This document shows positions 31,786 to 43,592 of a stretch of 64,000 nucleotides of DNA, one piece after another. The translations under genes and the position numbers were made by a program. The stretch is from Rhinopithecus roxellana (lineage: Eukaryota > Chordata > Mammalia > Primates > Cercopithecidae). The notes beneath the pieces are model-generated. The model did no database searches and had not been told where the DNA came from. It was given only the letters and a program-made list of their open reading frames with translations. Every line of letters begins with the position of its first letter. The first letter of the stretch is position 1. The stretch covers positions 98,602,759-98,666,758 of the forward strand of contig NC_044559.1 of assembly GCF_007565055.1 (NCBI RefSeq), given 5' to 3'.

Positions 31786-34544
31786 AAAGGTATATATTCT
31801 TTTCAAGATCACATAGCTTTTGAGAGCAGCCAGAGAGCCAATCTGTAGCAGATCTAAGGGAATACACAATTTAGATTTTTAAAATAATTCTCTACAAAGT
31901 ATAAATCTGAATTGCTATCATTTCCATTTCATTCCATTAAAAAAATCACCAATTACTGAAAATTGAATATCAAATAAGCTGGGAGAAATGAAGAAAATAA
32001 AAAAGAAATCTATAATATTCAACTCTAGTTGTAGAATAGGTAGACAACATAGCATTTGTAATATATTCACTGAACTAGTTTAGAAAACTACAGGCATTTA
32101 TCCCTTTGGAATTAAAGTTCAGCTCCATCAAAATATGCAACTTTCATAATAAGCTCACCTAAGATATTACAGGGAAAAATCCTCAAATGATATAACTTAA
32201 CCCTTCTTCCTTGAAGTAAACATCATAGAGATCTTTTCAATTTTTTAAAAAATGTTTATTTTAAAATAATTATAAATTCATGGGGCATGGCAAAGATAAT
32301 ACGAAAGGCTCCATGCACCTTTTATAATTTTAGTGTTGAATTCATATTCTTATTCAATTCTGTCATCTGCTTTATATCTATTTGGGTCAGCATTATTTCA
32401 CATCTTTATTCAGGGTAGAGACCCTCTTTGTTGTTTAGATTTGCATAGTGTAATAAGTGCTGATGATGCAGAATGTCTGGAAACAATGATATACCTGCTT
32501 GTTTTTCCCTCCAGTTTTAGCAGTCTATTAATATAATTTCTGACAATCATATATTTTAAAGCTATTTTTAGAATATTAATTTTTAATCATTATGTGCTTA
32601 TATTACGTTAAAAATCAGGGAGAAATGTGACTATTTTTTGAACACTACCTTCAGTGTTGACGTTTAAGATTACTTGGTGCTCTGTGTGTAGAATGACTGT
32701 AACCTACCCCAGAGCCTTCCCCAGGCCCCAGACTTCCTCTCCCCATTTGGTGTAGCCTCTCCTCTTCCAGAAAGTTTTGCTCTCTGTATCCAGTATGGGT
32801 CACTGGATTATTGAGAAAAAGTGTCACCAACGGGGGGCATATGCCTGACACAAGTCATTATTTCTCATTCATTCAACAGACTATGATGAAGTGACAACTC
32901 TGTATCAAGAGTTGTTATATGCATTGGACATAATGGCTGTCAACAAGTCAGAGCTGGTCTCTGCCCTCTTGGACTTTTGCAGTGCACCAAAGAAGATATC
33001 AAAGCTCAAAGTTGCAGTTATGGTGCTGTGGGTGTATTTACCAGTTTGATCCGAGTCTGGGGTTTAGGAAGGGCTTCCTGGAAGAAGAGAAGTAGGGGAT
33101 GTCTGGCCACGTTGGGATAATCTTCTAAGGTTTTCTTTCATGACTCAGATTAAGAGACTTACATTTGCTTACTTTTCCAGTTGTGCAAATAAAAGCATGG
33201 TTTCAGGCAATTAGTCCCCATATGTCACTTTTTCCACCCCATTGTTTAAGCCATTACTGTTACATCTAAGGGGAAAATCAATTAATATGATTCTATCTTC
33301 AAAATCCAGGATCATAAATAATGTCTTAAACACTATGAATCAATGACCTCGCATGAGCAGCAAATACAGAACACACTAAACTCTAAAAGCTTAGACCTGC
33401 AGTTTCTGGCACATTGGTCTCTCTGTTCACATCAACACTAAAGGTAGCAGAGGCTCATGTCCAACCTCTTGGACCTGCTTCACTGCCCTCAGAGGGCTAA
33501 AAGCTCTACTGTGCCTGATATGGGGGGTGGGGGGCAGGATGGCTGATGTCATTATTTTGATCCACTAATGTTTCATAAAGACAGGTAATTTCTGGCAAAT
33601 CCATATATACAAATGCATTAAAAACTTGCCCTTATTAATGCTCATTTGCTTTGGTCTAATTTTCATTTCTAAACTAGAATTTTTACTTCTATACTAGTTT
33701 GGGGGACTGCTCTGGTACAGTTTCCTTTCCTTTACAACATGATGGGCATCATTCAATTGATTTAAAATGTCAGTTTATGGCAATAGGCTGAAAGTCAGTA
33801 TTTTGCTATGGTTTTTTTTTTTTGTTTGTTTGTTTTTTGCACCCCAGCCACAATCCTGATTTGGTTAAATTCCATTTTTAGTCTCTCCTTTGGAATTTTT
33901 CAAAACTGTTACTAGCCAGCAGAGGGTGCTGTGCACAACATAAAGCTACATATTTCACTTACCAGTGCTCAACTGCTACTACAATGACTTGACATTTTAA
34001 GATTACTATTGGTCTCATAGCAAAAACAATTAAATTATATAGAAATGAACCCAAGTGGCAACTTCTGAGAAGTCTGTTTCTGAGATATTGTTTATGTAGT
34101 CAGATGGTAAATTTACAAAATTTATTTTCTGTTACTTAGCAAGTATCAATTTCCCTTTCCTGTTTCTGTTTACAAGAAAATAGTGTAATTATTCAATCTA
34201 AAATGTATTATCTTAAAAACTTCATTTGCTCTCATTGGAAAGTTCAGCAATGACAAGAAAATATGCCCCTAGCATTGTAAAATTGTATGGGGGAACTTCA
34301 GCAACATTTTGTTCCAAGATAGTGATTGGGATTTTTAAATAATGGCATAATTCATACATACTCAAAGCCTTCTGTGTAATACTTAGGTAGCAACAATTTT
34401 TATGTTAAAACAAAATAGATATGTAAAACAAAGCATACACACCGTTCAGACAGGCACTGTCCAGTAAAAATATAATGTAAACTGGGTATATAATTTTAAA
34501 TTTCCTATAGCCACACTAAAAAATAAAAATAAATAGGTGAAATT

Positions 34545-34663
34545 AATTTTTTATTTCTTTTTTAGAGATGAAGTCTATGTTGCCCAGGCTGAGTTCCTGA
34601 AATCTTGGCCTCAAGCAATCCTCCCACCTCAGCCTCCTGAGTCACTAGGATTATAGGCACGTT
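34545..34663 (-). mobile_element. Alu monomer fragment, minus strand
   Basis: About 120 bases resemble one Alu/FLAM monomer: tttagagatgaagtctatgttgcccaggc, then caatcctcccacctcagcc. Confidence 0.7.
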
Positions 34664-35083
34664 TTATTTAGATTAATATACCCAAAATATTACCATTTCA
34701 ATGTGTAACCAATGTAAAAATTAAAAATGAGATATGTATTTGGAGAAGGGTACTCATCTTCATGTATCTGGTGTATTTTACATTTGCAGCATATTTCCAT
34801 TTGTACTAGCTTTATTTCAAGTGCTCTGTTGCTCCATGGAGCTAATGGCTACTGTATGGAATAGGGCAGGACTACAACATTTCTGGAGCTTTTGATTTGT
34901 AAATTAAGGACCTCTACAGGAGGAAGGACTTCTACCAGAAAATGCTCCCAGATCCAAGGTAACTGTAAACTACAAAACACCCTTTGGGGTCTGACTTTGG
35001 AGGTGTAATTTTGAACATGTTTAATTCAACTTTGTGAGTTTAATTAAAGTAAAGTTTTCATTAAACTTAAAAAGTGAATTCAG

Positions 35084-35365
35084 GGCCGGGCGCGGTGGCT
35101 CAAGCCTGTAATCCCAGCACTTTGGGAGGCCGAGACGGGCGGATCACGAGGTCAGGAGATCGAGACCATCCTGGCTAACACGGTGAAACCCTGTCTCTAC
35201 TAAAAAATACAAAAAACTAGCCGGGCGAGGTGGCGGGCGCCTGTAGTCCCAGCTACTCGGGAGGCTGAGGCAGGAGAATGGTGTAAACCTGGGAGGCAGA
35301 GCTTGCAGTGAGCTGAGATCCGGCCACTGCACTCCAGCCTGGGCGACACAGCGAGACTCCATCTC

Positions 35366-35394
<29 letters not shown>
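35084..35394 (+). mobile_element. AluYR-like (Old World monkey lineage), plus strand, with 15-bp TSD
   Basis: This is a near-intact young Alu carrying GGCTCAAGCCTGTAATCC and GATCCGGCCACTGCAC, the variants of cercopithecid AluYR. It has an uninterrupted ~30-base A tail. The perfect direct repeat aaaaagtgaattcag occurs at 35069-35083 and again after the tail up to 35404. It is very likely absent from the orthologous human site. Confidence 0.93.
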
Positions 35395-35396
<2 letters not shown>

Positions 35397-36264
35397 GAAT
35401 TCAGTTCAGTACATTATAATTTGGTGGGGGGAATGAATGTTTTCTGTTTGCAGCATCTTTCTCTCTGCTGAGAAAACAAAAATTGACAAAGACTAGAACA
35501 AGATCTATGTCTGCTGCCAAAGTGAAAGGTTGTTCCTGTTGCATGATACCTTAGTGGTGATGGCAGGTTCTTCACACCCAGACCAACTGTCCTTCGTGTG
35601 ATTCTAGCCTCTTCAATAGATCTTTGCTAACACACCTACTTCATTAGCAAAACCGCTGATGTTTTAGTCCCTGGGCTTGCTGGCGATAAGGAGTAACTTT
35701 TAATTCCCCCTTATTTTGCAGCTACTGTTTTTCCTGAATATATGCCATGTTTTTTGTGTCATACAAAGAAACTAAGAGGTGCCTTCATTAGTAATGGAAA
35801 ATTTAAATACTAGCTGACATATATGTGGCTCTTTTGTTCTACACAAAGCACTTTCACAGGCATCACTCATTTGAGAGCATACAGAGGCAAAGGAGCAGTG
35901 CAGAGAGACAACTAGGTGTGGAGACAGAAGTCCAGGTTTTGGAAGACTAAATCTATTTACTGTTTCCCAACTGGGTGGTGGTGATGTTGAGTGTGTGTCA
36001 CCATAATCAACCATGACCAGGGCTTTCACTAGCTGATGTAGTGTCTTTGTACGATTTGGAAAAGGGTGCCCACTTGGGGTGTACACGACCTTGTAGGTAC
36101 ACAGCTTGGCAACTAGATAGCAGCTTTGAGCAAATTAGAAAAAAGTACCCCTATGTCTTACAGGCCAGTGTCAGGGCAGATGGCTTGACAAGTGAAAAGG
36201 GCAGGATTTCAGATCCCATTTGCTCTCCTGCACAACTTACATGGCAGCTGTGACTATGACTAAA

Positions 36265-36470
36265 CACTGATTGATTCTCATATATCAGGCATCACGCTAG
36301 GAACTTTACATATATTAGCTCATCTATTCCCTATTTGTTCACTATTAGACATCCTCACTTTACACATTTCAACCAAGGCTCAGAGACTGAGTGCTTGGTT
36401 ATGGTCACAGAACGAATAAGTGGTGGAGCCAAGATGAGAAGTCTAGTCTGTGTAACTTCCATAAATCATG
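36265..36470. repeat. MIR-like ancient SINE remnant
   Basis: Diverged block with caggcatcacgctaggaactttacatatattagctcat, then tcctcactttacacattt and aagtggtggagccaagat, the typical order of this old repeat class. Confidence 0.55.
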
Positions 36471-36888
36471 ATCCCAACCACCACATTACATGGGGCAAAT
36501 TATCCTTCCCAGGAGTTATTCTAACAGCTAAATTTGATTACGTACATGGAAAGGCTTCACACATTTTAACACACTATAGGTACATAAACCGATCTTTACA
36601 ATTGTGTTAATAAAAATCAGTGATCAGAATATTTGCTAAAATGATTTTTAAATACTTGAGTTTTAAGATTTTCAAAGAAGAACCTACAATAGAACTGGTT
36701 ATAAAAGTAGCATATAGATTGGTTATAAAGTAGCACATAGAATTCATCTATGGAGAAGGGGGTTGACAAAAATAGACATTTATAACAAGACAGGCATTAT
36801 CAAGGGTCACTTGCCACAGATGACAGATAAAGCTTAATTGTTATGAAATTAGTATGTTATATTAAATAATGGCAGGACAATTTATTTC

Positions 36889-37178
36889 TCTTTTTTTTCT
36901 GAGACAGAGTCTTGCTGTTGCCAGGCTGGAGTACAGTGGCATGATCTTGGCTCACTGCAACCTCCGCCTCCCGGGTTCAAGTGATTCTCTTGCCTCAGCC
37001 TCCCGAGTAGCTGGGACTACAGGCACACACCACCACACTCAGCTAATTTTTGTATTTTTAGTAGAGACGGGGTTTCACCATGTTGGCCAAGATGGCCTCA
37101 ATCTCTTGACTTCGTAATCCACTTGCCTCGGCCTCCCTAAGTGCTGGGATTATAGGCTTGAACAACCGCGCCCGGCCT
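36889..37178 (-). mobile_element. Alu, minus strand
   Basis: The reverse Alu runs from gagacagagtcttgctgttgcc to aacaaccgcgcccggcc. caggcttgaac shows the same monkey-type CAAGCC variant. Confidence 0.9.
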
Positions 37179-37819
37179 ATTTCTCTTTTTTAAGGAAACC
37201 TTGAGTGATCTGGTCACTGCTTTCATTCAGTAAGTATTTTTATCTTGTTAATTAACAGTTATTCAGTAGCAAAATGGGAGAGGAACAGAGTAGAGAGGAT
37301 AAAAGAACATAAAAAAGATGAAACCTCTTAAACTATGCTTATGCTTCTCTGTGAACTAGAACTTTGAAGAGCTGAACCTTCAAGGAAAAAGATAAGTTGT
37401 CTTTTTAAAAAGACAGATTTGGGTTTTATTGTTGCCGGTCTGTTTTTGAAGAGAGAAAAGTTCTGACAAGAATGAAGTGTGGTTGGGGATATGAAAAGAG
37501 TGGCGAGAAGGGCTCGAGTTTGGCATACAATTTGATTAACTGAGCTTCAGTTATAAAATGTGTGTAATGGTTCCTTCATTACTATTAAGTTTAATACATG
37601 AAGAAAACCTGTGCCTTGAAAATTCCATCCTCATTTTTGCTCTAGTGGCCTCCAGTGCTTGATTCTTTAAGCCTGGAAGTATTTGCATTTCATCTGAATT
37701 GTCTAAAATGGAACCAACGTTTATCTGGTCTTTAAAAATGTGGCAAAGAAATGCTATCTAGTTTTTCCAAAATAGCTCACAGAATCCAAGACAGAAGATT
37801 ATATCGTCATTTCTTCACA

Positions 37820-38155
37820 CCTTGGTATACTATGCAGCCATAAAAAAGAATGAGATCCTGTCTTTTGCAGGAACATGGATGGAGCTGGAGGCCATTATCC
37901 TTAGCAAACTAATGCAGGAACAGAAAACCAAATACTGCATATTCTCACTTATAGGTGGGAGCTAAATGAGAACTTGTGGACACAAAGGGGAACAACAGAC
38001 ACTGGGGCCTACTTGAAGGTAGAGGGTGGGAGGAGTGAGAAGATCACAAAAAATAACTAGTAGGTACTAGGCCTAGAACTTGGGTGAAAGAATGATCTGT
38101 ATAATAAACACTGGCAACACGAGTTTACCTATGTAACAAGCCTACATGTGGAGGT
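37820..38155 (+). mobile_element. L1 3' end (ORF2 end plus 3' UTR), plus strand
   Basis: It starts at the ORF2 end (tactatgcagccataaaaaagaatgagatcc) and passes through ttctcacttataggtgggagc and gaacaacagacactggggcc to acctatgtaacaagcctacatg. It is 5'-truncated and carries no coding capacity. Confidence 0.88.
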
Positions 38156-38189
38156 TTGAGCTTAGTACTCAATCTTTCTGAGCCTTAGT

Positions 38190-38337
38190 TTAGGCTGAGG
38201 CAGGAGAACTACTTGAACCCAGGAGGCGGAGGCTGCAGTGAGCCGAGATTGTGTCACTGCACTCCAACCTGGGTGACAGAGTGAGACTCCATCTCAAGAG
38301 AATAAATAAAATAAAATAAAGAAAAGAAAAGAAGTAG
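38190..38337 (+). mobile_element. Alu right-monomer fragment, plus strand
   Basis: It runs from aggctgaggcaggagaactacttgaaccc to gactccatctcaag, followed by a (AAAAT/AAAAG)n tail. Confidence 0.85.
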
Positions 38338-38339
38338 AC

Positions 38340-38545
38340 GTAGATTTGGACCCCAGCCTTACTACTCAGTGGGATAACCTTAGATATGTTACTTGACATC
38401 TCTGAACTTCAGTTTCCTTATAAGTAAGGTGGAATTAAAACCACCTGATTTGCAGTGCTGTCCTTTCTTTTTAAGTTTTCACATATGAAGGTATTTATCA
38501 GTGCCTCATGAATGCTAGACATTCAACAATTACTATTTTCCCTCT
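38340..38545 (+). repeat. MIR-like ancient SINE remnant
   Basis: Degenerate MIR order: gttacttgacatctctgaacttcagtttcc, then gtgcctcatgaatgctagacattcaac. Confidence 0.5.
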
Positions 38546-38649
38546 ACCTTGCTGTAAAGACATCTTTAAATTCATGGTTGGTGGTAACTGTGTCTTATAC
38601 TAAACCTTTGGCATGACAATTTTTTCTATAGAATAAATATAATGGTGAT

Positions 38650-38830
38650 AATAACTCATAATTATCAAGGGCTTACTACATAACAAGAACTGTATTTCGT
38701 ATGTGCCTCACCTAATTATTCTATTTATTCTCAACAATAACTGCAGGAAGTTAGGAAGGTAATCTCCATTTTGCAGAAGAATCAGAGGCTCAGAGATCGA
38801 GAAATTTGCACAAGGTTATTCCTCAAGTAC
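38650..38830. repeat. MIR-like ancient SINE remnant
   Basis: Contains atctccattttgcagaagaatcagaggctcagag and upstream gggcttactacataacaagaactg. Confidence 0.55.
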
Positions 38831-39662
38831 CCTACAGTTCATCTCGCTCCTTTGTTCACACCTTGAAACCGACTGGAGACAATGCTGAGTGCATTCCAAA
38901 AATCAGTGAATTAAAAAAGAGTGGATTTTATGGAATATGAATTATATCTCTAATAAAGCTATTATTTAAATAATTCCTAATTTGGAGTGATTAGGAAGTG
39001 AGTATAAAGGAAGAATTAGCTCTGATATTTTTCTTTCAGCATCAGACTTTATGGTGAGCCTGTTCTCTAATTTCTTTTTTACATTTTTAAAGGAAAACTC
39101 TGCATCAAACACCTATTCTCAAAACCAGACTATTCCCAATGTCTACTAAGAAAAACTGCTCTGGTTCTTAGGGTCAGACAGCCTGAAGAAGTTGTGTATG
39201 AAAAAGTGACATGCTCAGACATACCAGTCTTACTAAGTCAAAGAATAAGACACTGAAACACCACAGACTCCAATAATTACCCTGAAACATTTTTTAGAAA
39301 CTAATTATGGCCCAAGAGAAATTAAAAATTTATGAAGGATACTGAAATTATCTGGGAGAAACTTGAAAAAGCTGAAAGAGTCCAGAAATAATTCTGGACT
39401 TTCTTTTCAAAAAGAAAATGTGAACATATTTTCTTCAAAATGCTCAGCATGCCTTGCATACCTTCCATTATTATTTCACCCTCTTTTTGCCCATTTTTGA
39501 CTTAGAAAACTTTCTTTGGTATTGGAAGGATTGATGTATGTGATTAAAGATGGAATCATCAAAATTACTTACACTTCTATATTACGGAGAACAAAGTTTG
39601 TTAGATTAAATGGAACTTCATGCCTTATGATATAGAAAACAGCAATAAAAGCTGAAAAACTT

Positions 39663-39963
39663 GGCTGGGTGTGGTGGCTCACGCTTGTAATCCCAGCACT
39701 TTGGGAGGCAGAGGCGGGCAGATCACGAGGTCAGGAGATGAAGACCATCCTAGCTAATATGGTGAAACCTCGCCTGTACTAAAAATACAAAAACTCAGCC
39801 GGGCGTGGTGGCAGGCGCCTGTAGTCCCAGCTACTGGGGAGGCTGAGGCAGGAGAATGGCGTGAACCCGGGAGGCAGAGCCTGCAGTGAGCTGAGATTGT
39901 GCCACTGCACTCCAGCCTGGGCGACAGAGCGAGACTCTGTCCAAAAAAAAAAAAAAAAAAAAA
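39663..39963 (+). mobile_element. Alu, plus strand, near the E3 donor
   Basis: It runs from ggctgggtgtggtggctcacgc to gcgagactctgtcc and an A tail. Flanking agctgaaaaactt / agctgaagaactt is a near-perfect TSD. It lies 128 bp from exon E3. Confidence 0.92.
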
Positions 39964-40090
39964 GCTGAAGAACTTGGGTCCTAGCTTAAAATACAAATGT
40001 GCGAAATTCAAGTCCTGTTTTACGTAATCTAGTCATTCCTTTAATTTCTGCCTGCAGACATTTAAGGAACCAAGGAGCCATCATTATTAC

Positions 40091-40245
40091 CTTCATCCAT
40101 GCCATTAAGTAACTCGGTTAAATCTTCATTTTTGCTGTCAAACTGATGCTCCTTCCAAGTTTCACCATTTTCACTTCGAAGAACAATGAGTTCTCTCTCT
40201 TTTCCTCTCATGGACCCAAAGTGAGGGATTTCCACTATGACAGGG
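40091..40245 (-). CDS. ANK3: ANK3 exon (window E3): ZU5N second half
   Basis: The 155-nt exon follows a strong polypyrimidine acceptor (ttttttttccag). Its donor is GTAATAATG, which is weak at +5 and +6. It begins GPVIVEIPHFGSMRGKEREL and ends ELLNGMDE, leaving one base of the next glutamate codon. It completes most of ZU5N of the spectrin-binding supramodule. A plus-strand Alu lies about 130 bp downstream of the donor (39663-39963). The intron upstream in the transcript is 2.8 kb; the one downstream is the longest complete intron in the window (18.3 kb). Confidence 0.96.
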
Positions 40246-43007
40246 CTGGAAAAAAAATCCACATTATTTTGGTATCAAATTAAATATATTTAGAGTATCG
40301 TACTTAAAAAATGTTTCATTAACAGTATTCATTTGAAAATCAGAGGTGCCACTAAGGTTGGGAATGATTTCAAAGCTGCAGAATCATTTGCTAATTAAAG
40401 AATATTTTCGAAGCCTGATAACATGCCATCATTCATTCACTCACAAACAGTTCTTGGAGGACTACCATATGTTAGGCATTGGATTTAACAGGAAAACTTT
40501 TTCAGTACATATAAATAGGAATTTTGAATCAGAATAGAAAGTTATAAAAGTAGACCATAAGAAAGTTGGTCCATTTTTAAAAGACACAATAGGTATATTA
40601 TACAAATGCTAATGATTTAAAAGGACACAGTCATTTCTTTAAAAAAAAAAATTCTATAAAGTTGCTAGTTTGAAAGATGATTGCTATATTTTCTCCTTAG
40701 CAAGAAAACAATCAATATGATAACAACTCCTCCAACAGGCAGATTCCATGCCTTTCATGGCCATATGGTTAAGAGAGTTCCTGTGCTTTTCAATTTGTGA
40801 AATGGTAGTAGGTAGCTTCAATTCCTGGCTCTAATATAACCTGCATAGGAATACTTACACTTTCTGAAAAAGTACTTGTTGGTTTGCAATGGTCATGTAA
40901 CGACACAGTAATTTTTGACAGTGTCCTTTTGCAAAGGAATGTAAAAGAATGGCTGCAAATTGAACATAGCCAATCAAGCCACGGGAAATAATTTTGTTAA
41001 ATTTTAAAATAGGATAAATACTAAAAGAGATGAATGGAAGTAAGCAGACCACAATCACACACAGTTTATGTAGTTGGATTGTGCAGCTTTATTTTATGAC
41101 ATTTAAGTAGACAGTATCATTATTCTCCTACAGAGGTTGTATGGAACCCCACTTCTTAACCTATGTGTTTAGGTATATGTGATAACAGAAGATACAGACT
41201 TAAATAAATAAGAGCAGAAAAAGGGATCATCATTATAATGATCAAATAACATAAATAAAAACATGAATATCGATTTATTGGAAGAGCATTCGCTTAAAAC
41301 GGGGATGATAAATATGATCATTTTGCTTTTGGCAAAATCAGAATTCAAATTAAAGATTACAAAATAATTTTTATAATGCCTTTATTCTTCAATAGGTAGA
41401 AACAAAATCAAGTGTTCTTAGCAGTATTAATAATTTCAAGATTAAGGTATTTATAAGAGTTTTTAACTACACTTTATAATTAAACATTAAATTGTATTTA
41501 GTTTTGAGAACAAGATACAATCTTTGTAGGTTAATGTGTTAGATACTGTCTCTGTAAATATTTAAGGAATGTGGCTTTATGTATGATGCTCAATGATATT
41601 GGAGAGAAGGTATGAACAAGGGTCTTTGACCAAGGTGAAAGCCAAGCATAGCTTTTCATTAACAGGTTTCTTCATGCAGACTGCCAAGGCAAATACAACA
41701 ATCAAACAGACAAGCGAACAAACAACAAATACCAGTGCATTTCAGCTTAAGCAAAACCAAACAAAACCATTTTATAACTTTAAAAGAAGATTCTATCTGC
41801 TGTCTATTTACTTTTATTTAAATATCTTACTGTCCCAACACTTTTCAAAATTAGTTTACTTATTGATGACTTCTTCTCAAAGCCCATAAAAAATTACACA
41901 GTACTCATGTGCTTTTAAAAGATCTGATTACACACACATACATGCACGCGCACACACACACAGGTGTACAGACATAAAATTGATAGCAAATTTTGACTCA
42001 AAGCCTGCAAATACCTTCTCTTACACTGGGTTAAAGACTGTCGCTGTCTTTAAAAAGTATCATATTCAGAAGAAACATTTCAAATTAAAGAAAGGTTTAC
42101 AAAAGCACGAAGTTATGAAAGCAGAATGCTTGCAGTGAATTCCACATGCTTGAAAAGCACAAGATAGGTAGCGGTGCTACATTAAGTCAAGCCACTATGA
42201 TTTTTTTTTCTTTCAGTGACACACATCAACTGAAAGCATTTAAAAAAAACTTAAAAAATAAAAATAAACTTAAGACAAGAATCAGACCATGGGTGTGACA
42301 GAAAAAAATTGAAAATGGAAAAAAAAAATTGTAGACATTCTGTATCTTGTCTATAAAGGTCCTACCCAATAAATTTTGTTCCTTGAGGCCCAAGCTGCAG
42401 GATTCGGCTAACCAAGCTCTCACCCTCATTTACAGGGGGAGGATTGGTAGGAAGATGCAGTTTACTGAATAACATCCATGCAGCAGAAAGAGAAACGAGA
42501 AGGGGAAATTGTGAACAAACTGTCAGTCACGACAGAGCCTGCCTGATTTGCACCCAAGTGCCACCTCAGAAAATGAATTAAATTTATTTTTCCTTTTTGT
42601 AAAATACCATATCACAATGAACTGTTTCCCGAAAAATTTTCTTTAAAAAGACATGTCCCCAAAGCAGCCATATATTCAATGTGGTAAAATAATTTCAGCA
42701 TCTGTATTTTTTCCCTGGAATGGTGCCTTGACTTCTACAGGGACCACTGGGGTTCCGTGCACTTGCTGAGCAGAGAACATGCTTCTCGGTTAGTAAAAGC
42801 CTTGACCAGCAAACTGAGTTAAGAAAGTATCAGCCTATTAGCCTTTCACAGAATCACACAGCTTTGTGACCTTTGACACTTTACAAAAAGTATACTCAAT
42901 CAGGTCCAACTAAGCAGTTTTAAGAGTTAACTCAAAGAGTTAACAAGGGTAAAGAAAATCAAAGATGCGTTGTGAGGGCCAAGGTTAACATTGACAAAAC
43001 AACTTAC
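40246..43007 (-). other. ANK3: 2.8-kb intron between E2 and E3
   Basis: The sequence is AT-rich with no Alu or L1. It contains a short CA microsatellite around 41931-41962. Nothing else was recognised. Confidence 0.7.
41931..41962. repeat. Interrupted (CA)n microsatellite
   Basis: Reads acacacacatacatgcacgcgcacacacaca. It is a simple repeat. Confidence 0.8.
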
Positions 43008-43232
43008 CCTAAAAATTGTGCCCCTGCAGGACCCATTTCTACCAGCCTACTGGCTAATCCCTCTCCTTCCACCATGGGGGGTGGGTTGGCCAGTTTATGT
43101 CTCTTTACCAAACGGCAGGTGATTCGAGTGGGGGCCGTACACTTGCGTGGAGGAATGATGATTCTCATCCCATGGTGACGGCTTCCTCTCATGGAACCCC
43201 CTCTCGCGTCCACCATAAAGCTAACCAGAAAC
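43008..43232 (-). CDS. ANK3: ANK3 exon (window E2): ZU5N core with DAR motif
   Basis: The 225-nt exon has acceptor cttctccccacag and donor GTAAGTTG. It supplies one base to the split glycine codon at its start and two at its end. It reads GFLVSFMVDARGGSMRG, then a basic region with HHGMRIIIPPRKC, and ends GPAGAQFLG. This is the core of ZU5N. In ankyrins this domain binds beta-spectrin repeats, and mutation of the DAR tripeptide (here 43202-43210) is known to abolish spectrin binding. All key residues are intact. An antisense frame here is also open over about 200 bases but has no support. Confidence 0.97.
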
Positions 43233-43561
43233 CTGTGGGGAGAAGATCAGAGGCCAATTCAAGGATGGAAATAAACCGTGTTCACAGCAAGTTTTGAAAT
43301 TAAATGTTCAAGTTTATTTAAAGTGACAGACAACGTAGCTGTCATTTCCTCTCTTTAAAGATAAACCGGAAGTAAATACGGTAGAGTCACATCAAACATG
43401 CATTTAACTTGTGCACTTTGCAAAAACTGAAACACAACTTATTTTTGGTGGAACATGGCCCCCAAACAGAAAAGCCAACTACTTTACCAGGCTCAAATGG
43501 AAGGAATAAGGGAGGTTTCAAAACTGGAGTAAAAAACTGTCTATTAAGAGGATTCTCATGC

Positions 43562-43592
<31 letters not shown>

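Larger units (their letters stand above)
21748..40090 (-). other. ANK3: 18.3-kb intron between E3 and E4
   Basis: This is the longest complete intron in the window. It holds about a dozen Alus in both orientations, an old L1 broken by two Alus (about 23195-24960), an L1 3' end (37820-38155), several MIR-like remnants and small tandem duplications, listed separately. No exon-like sequence with splice sites and a conserved peptide was found. Confidence 0.75.
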
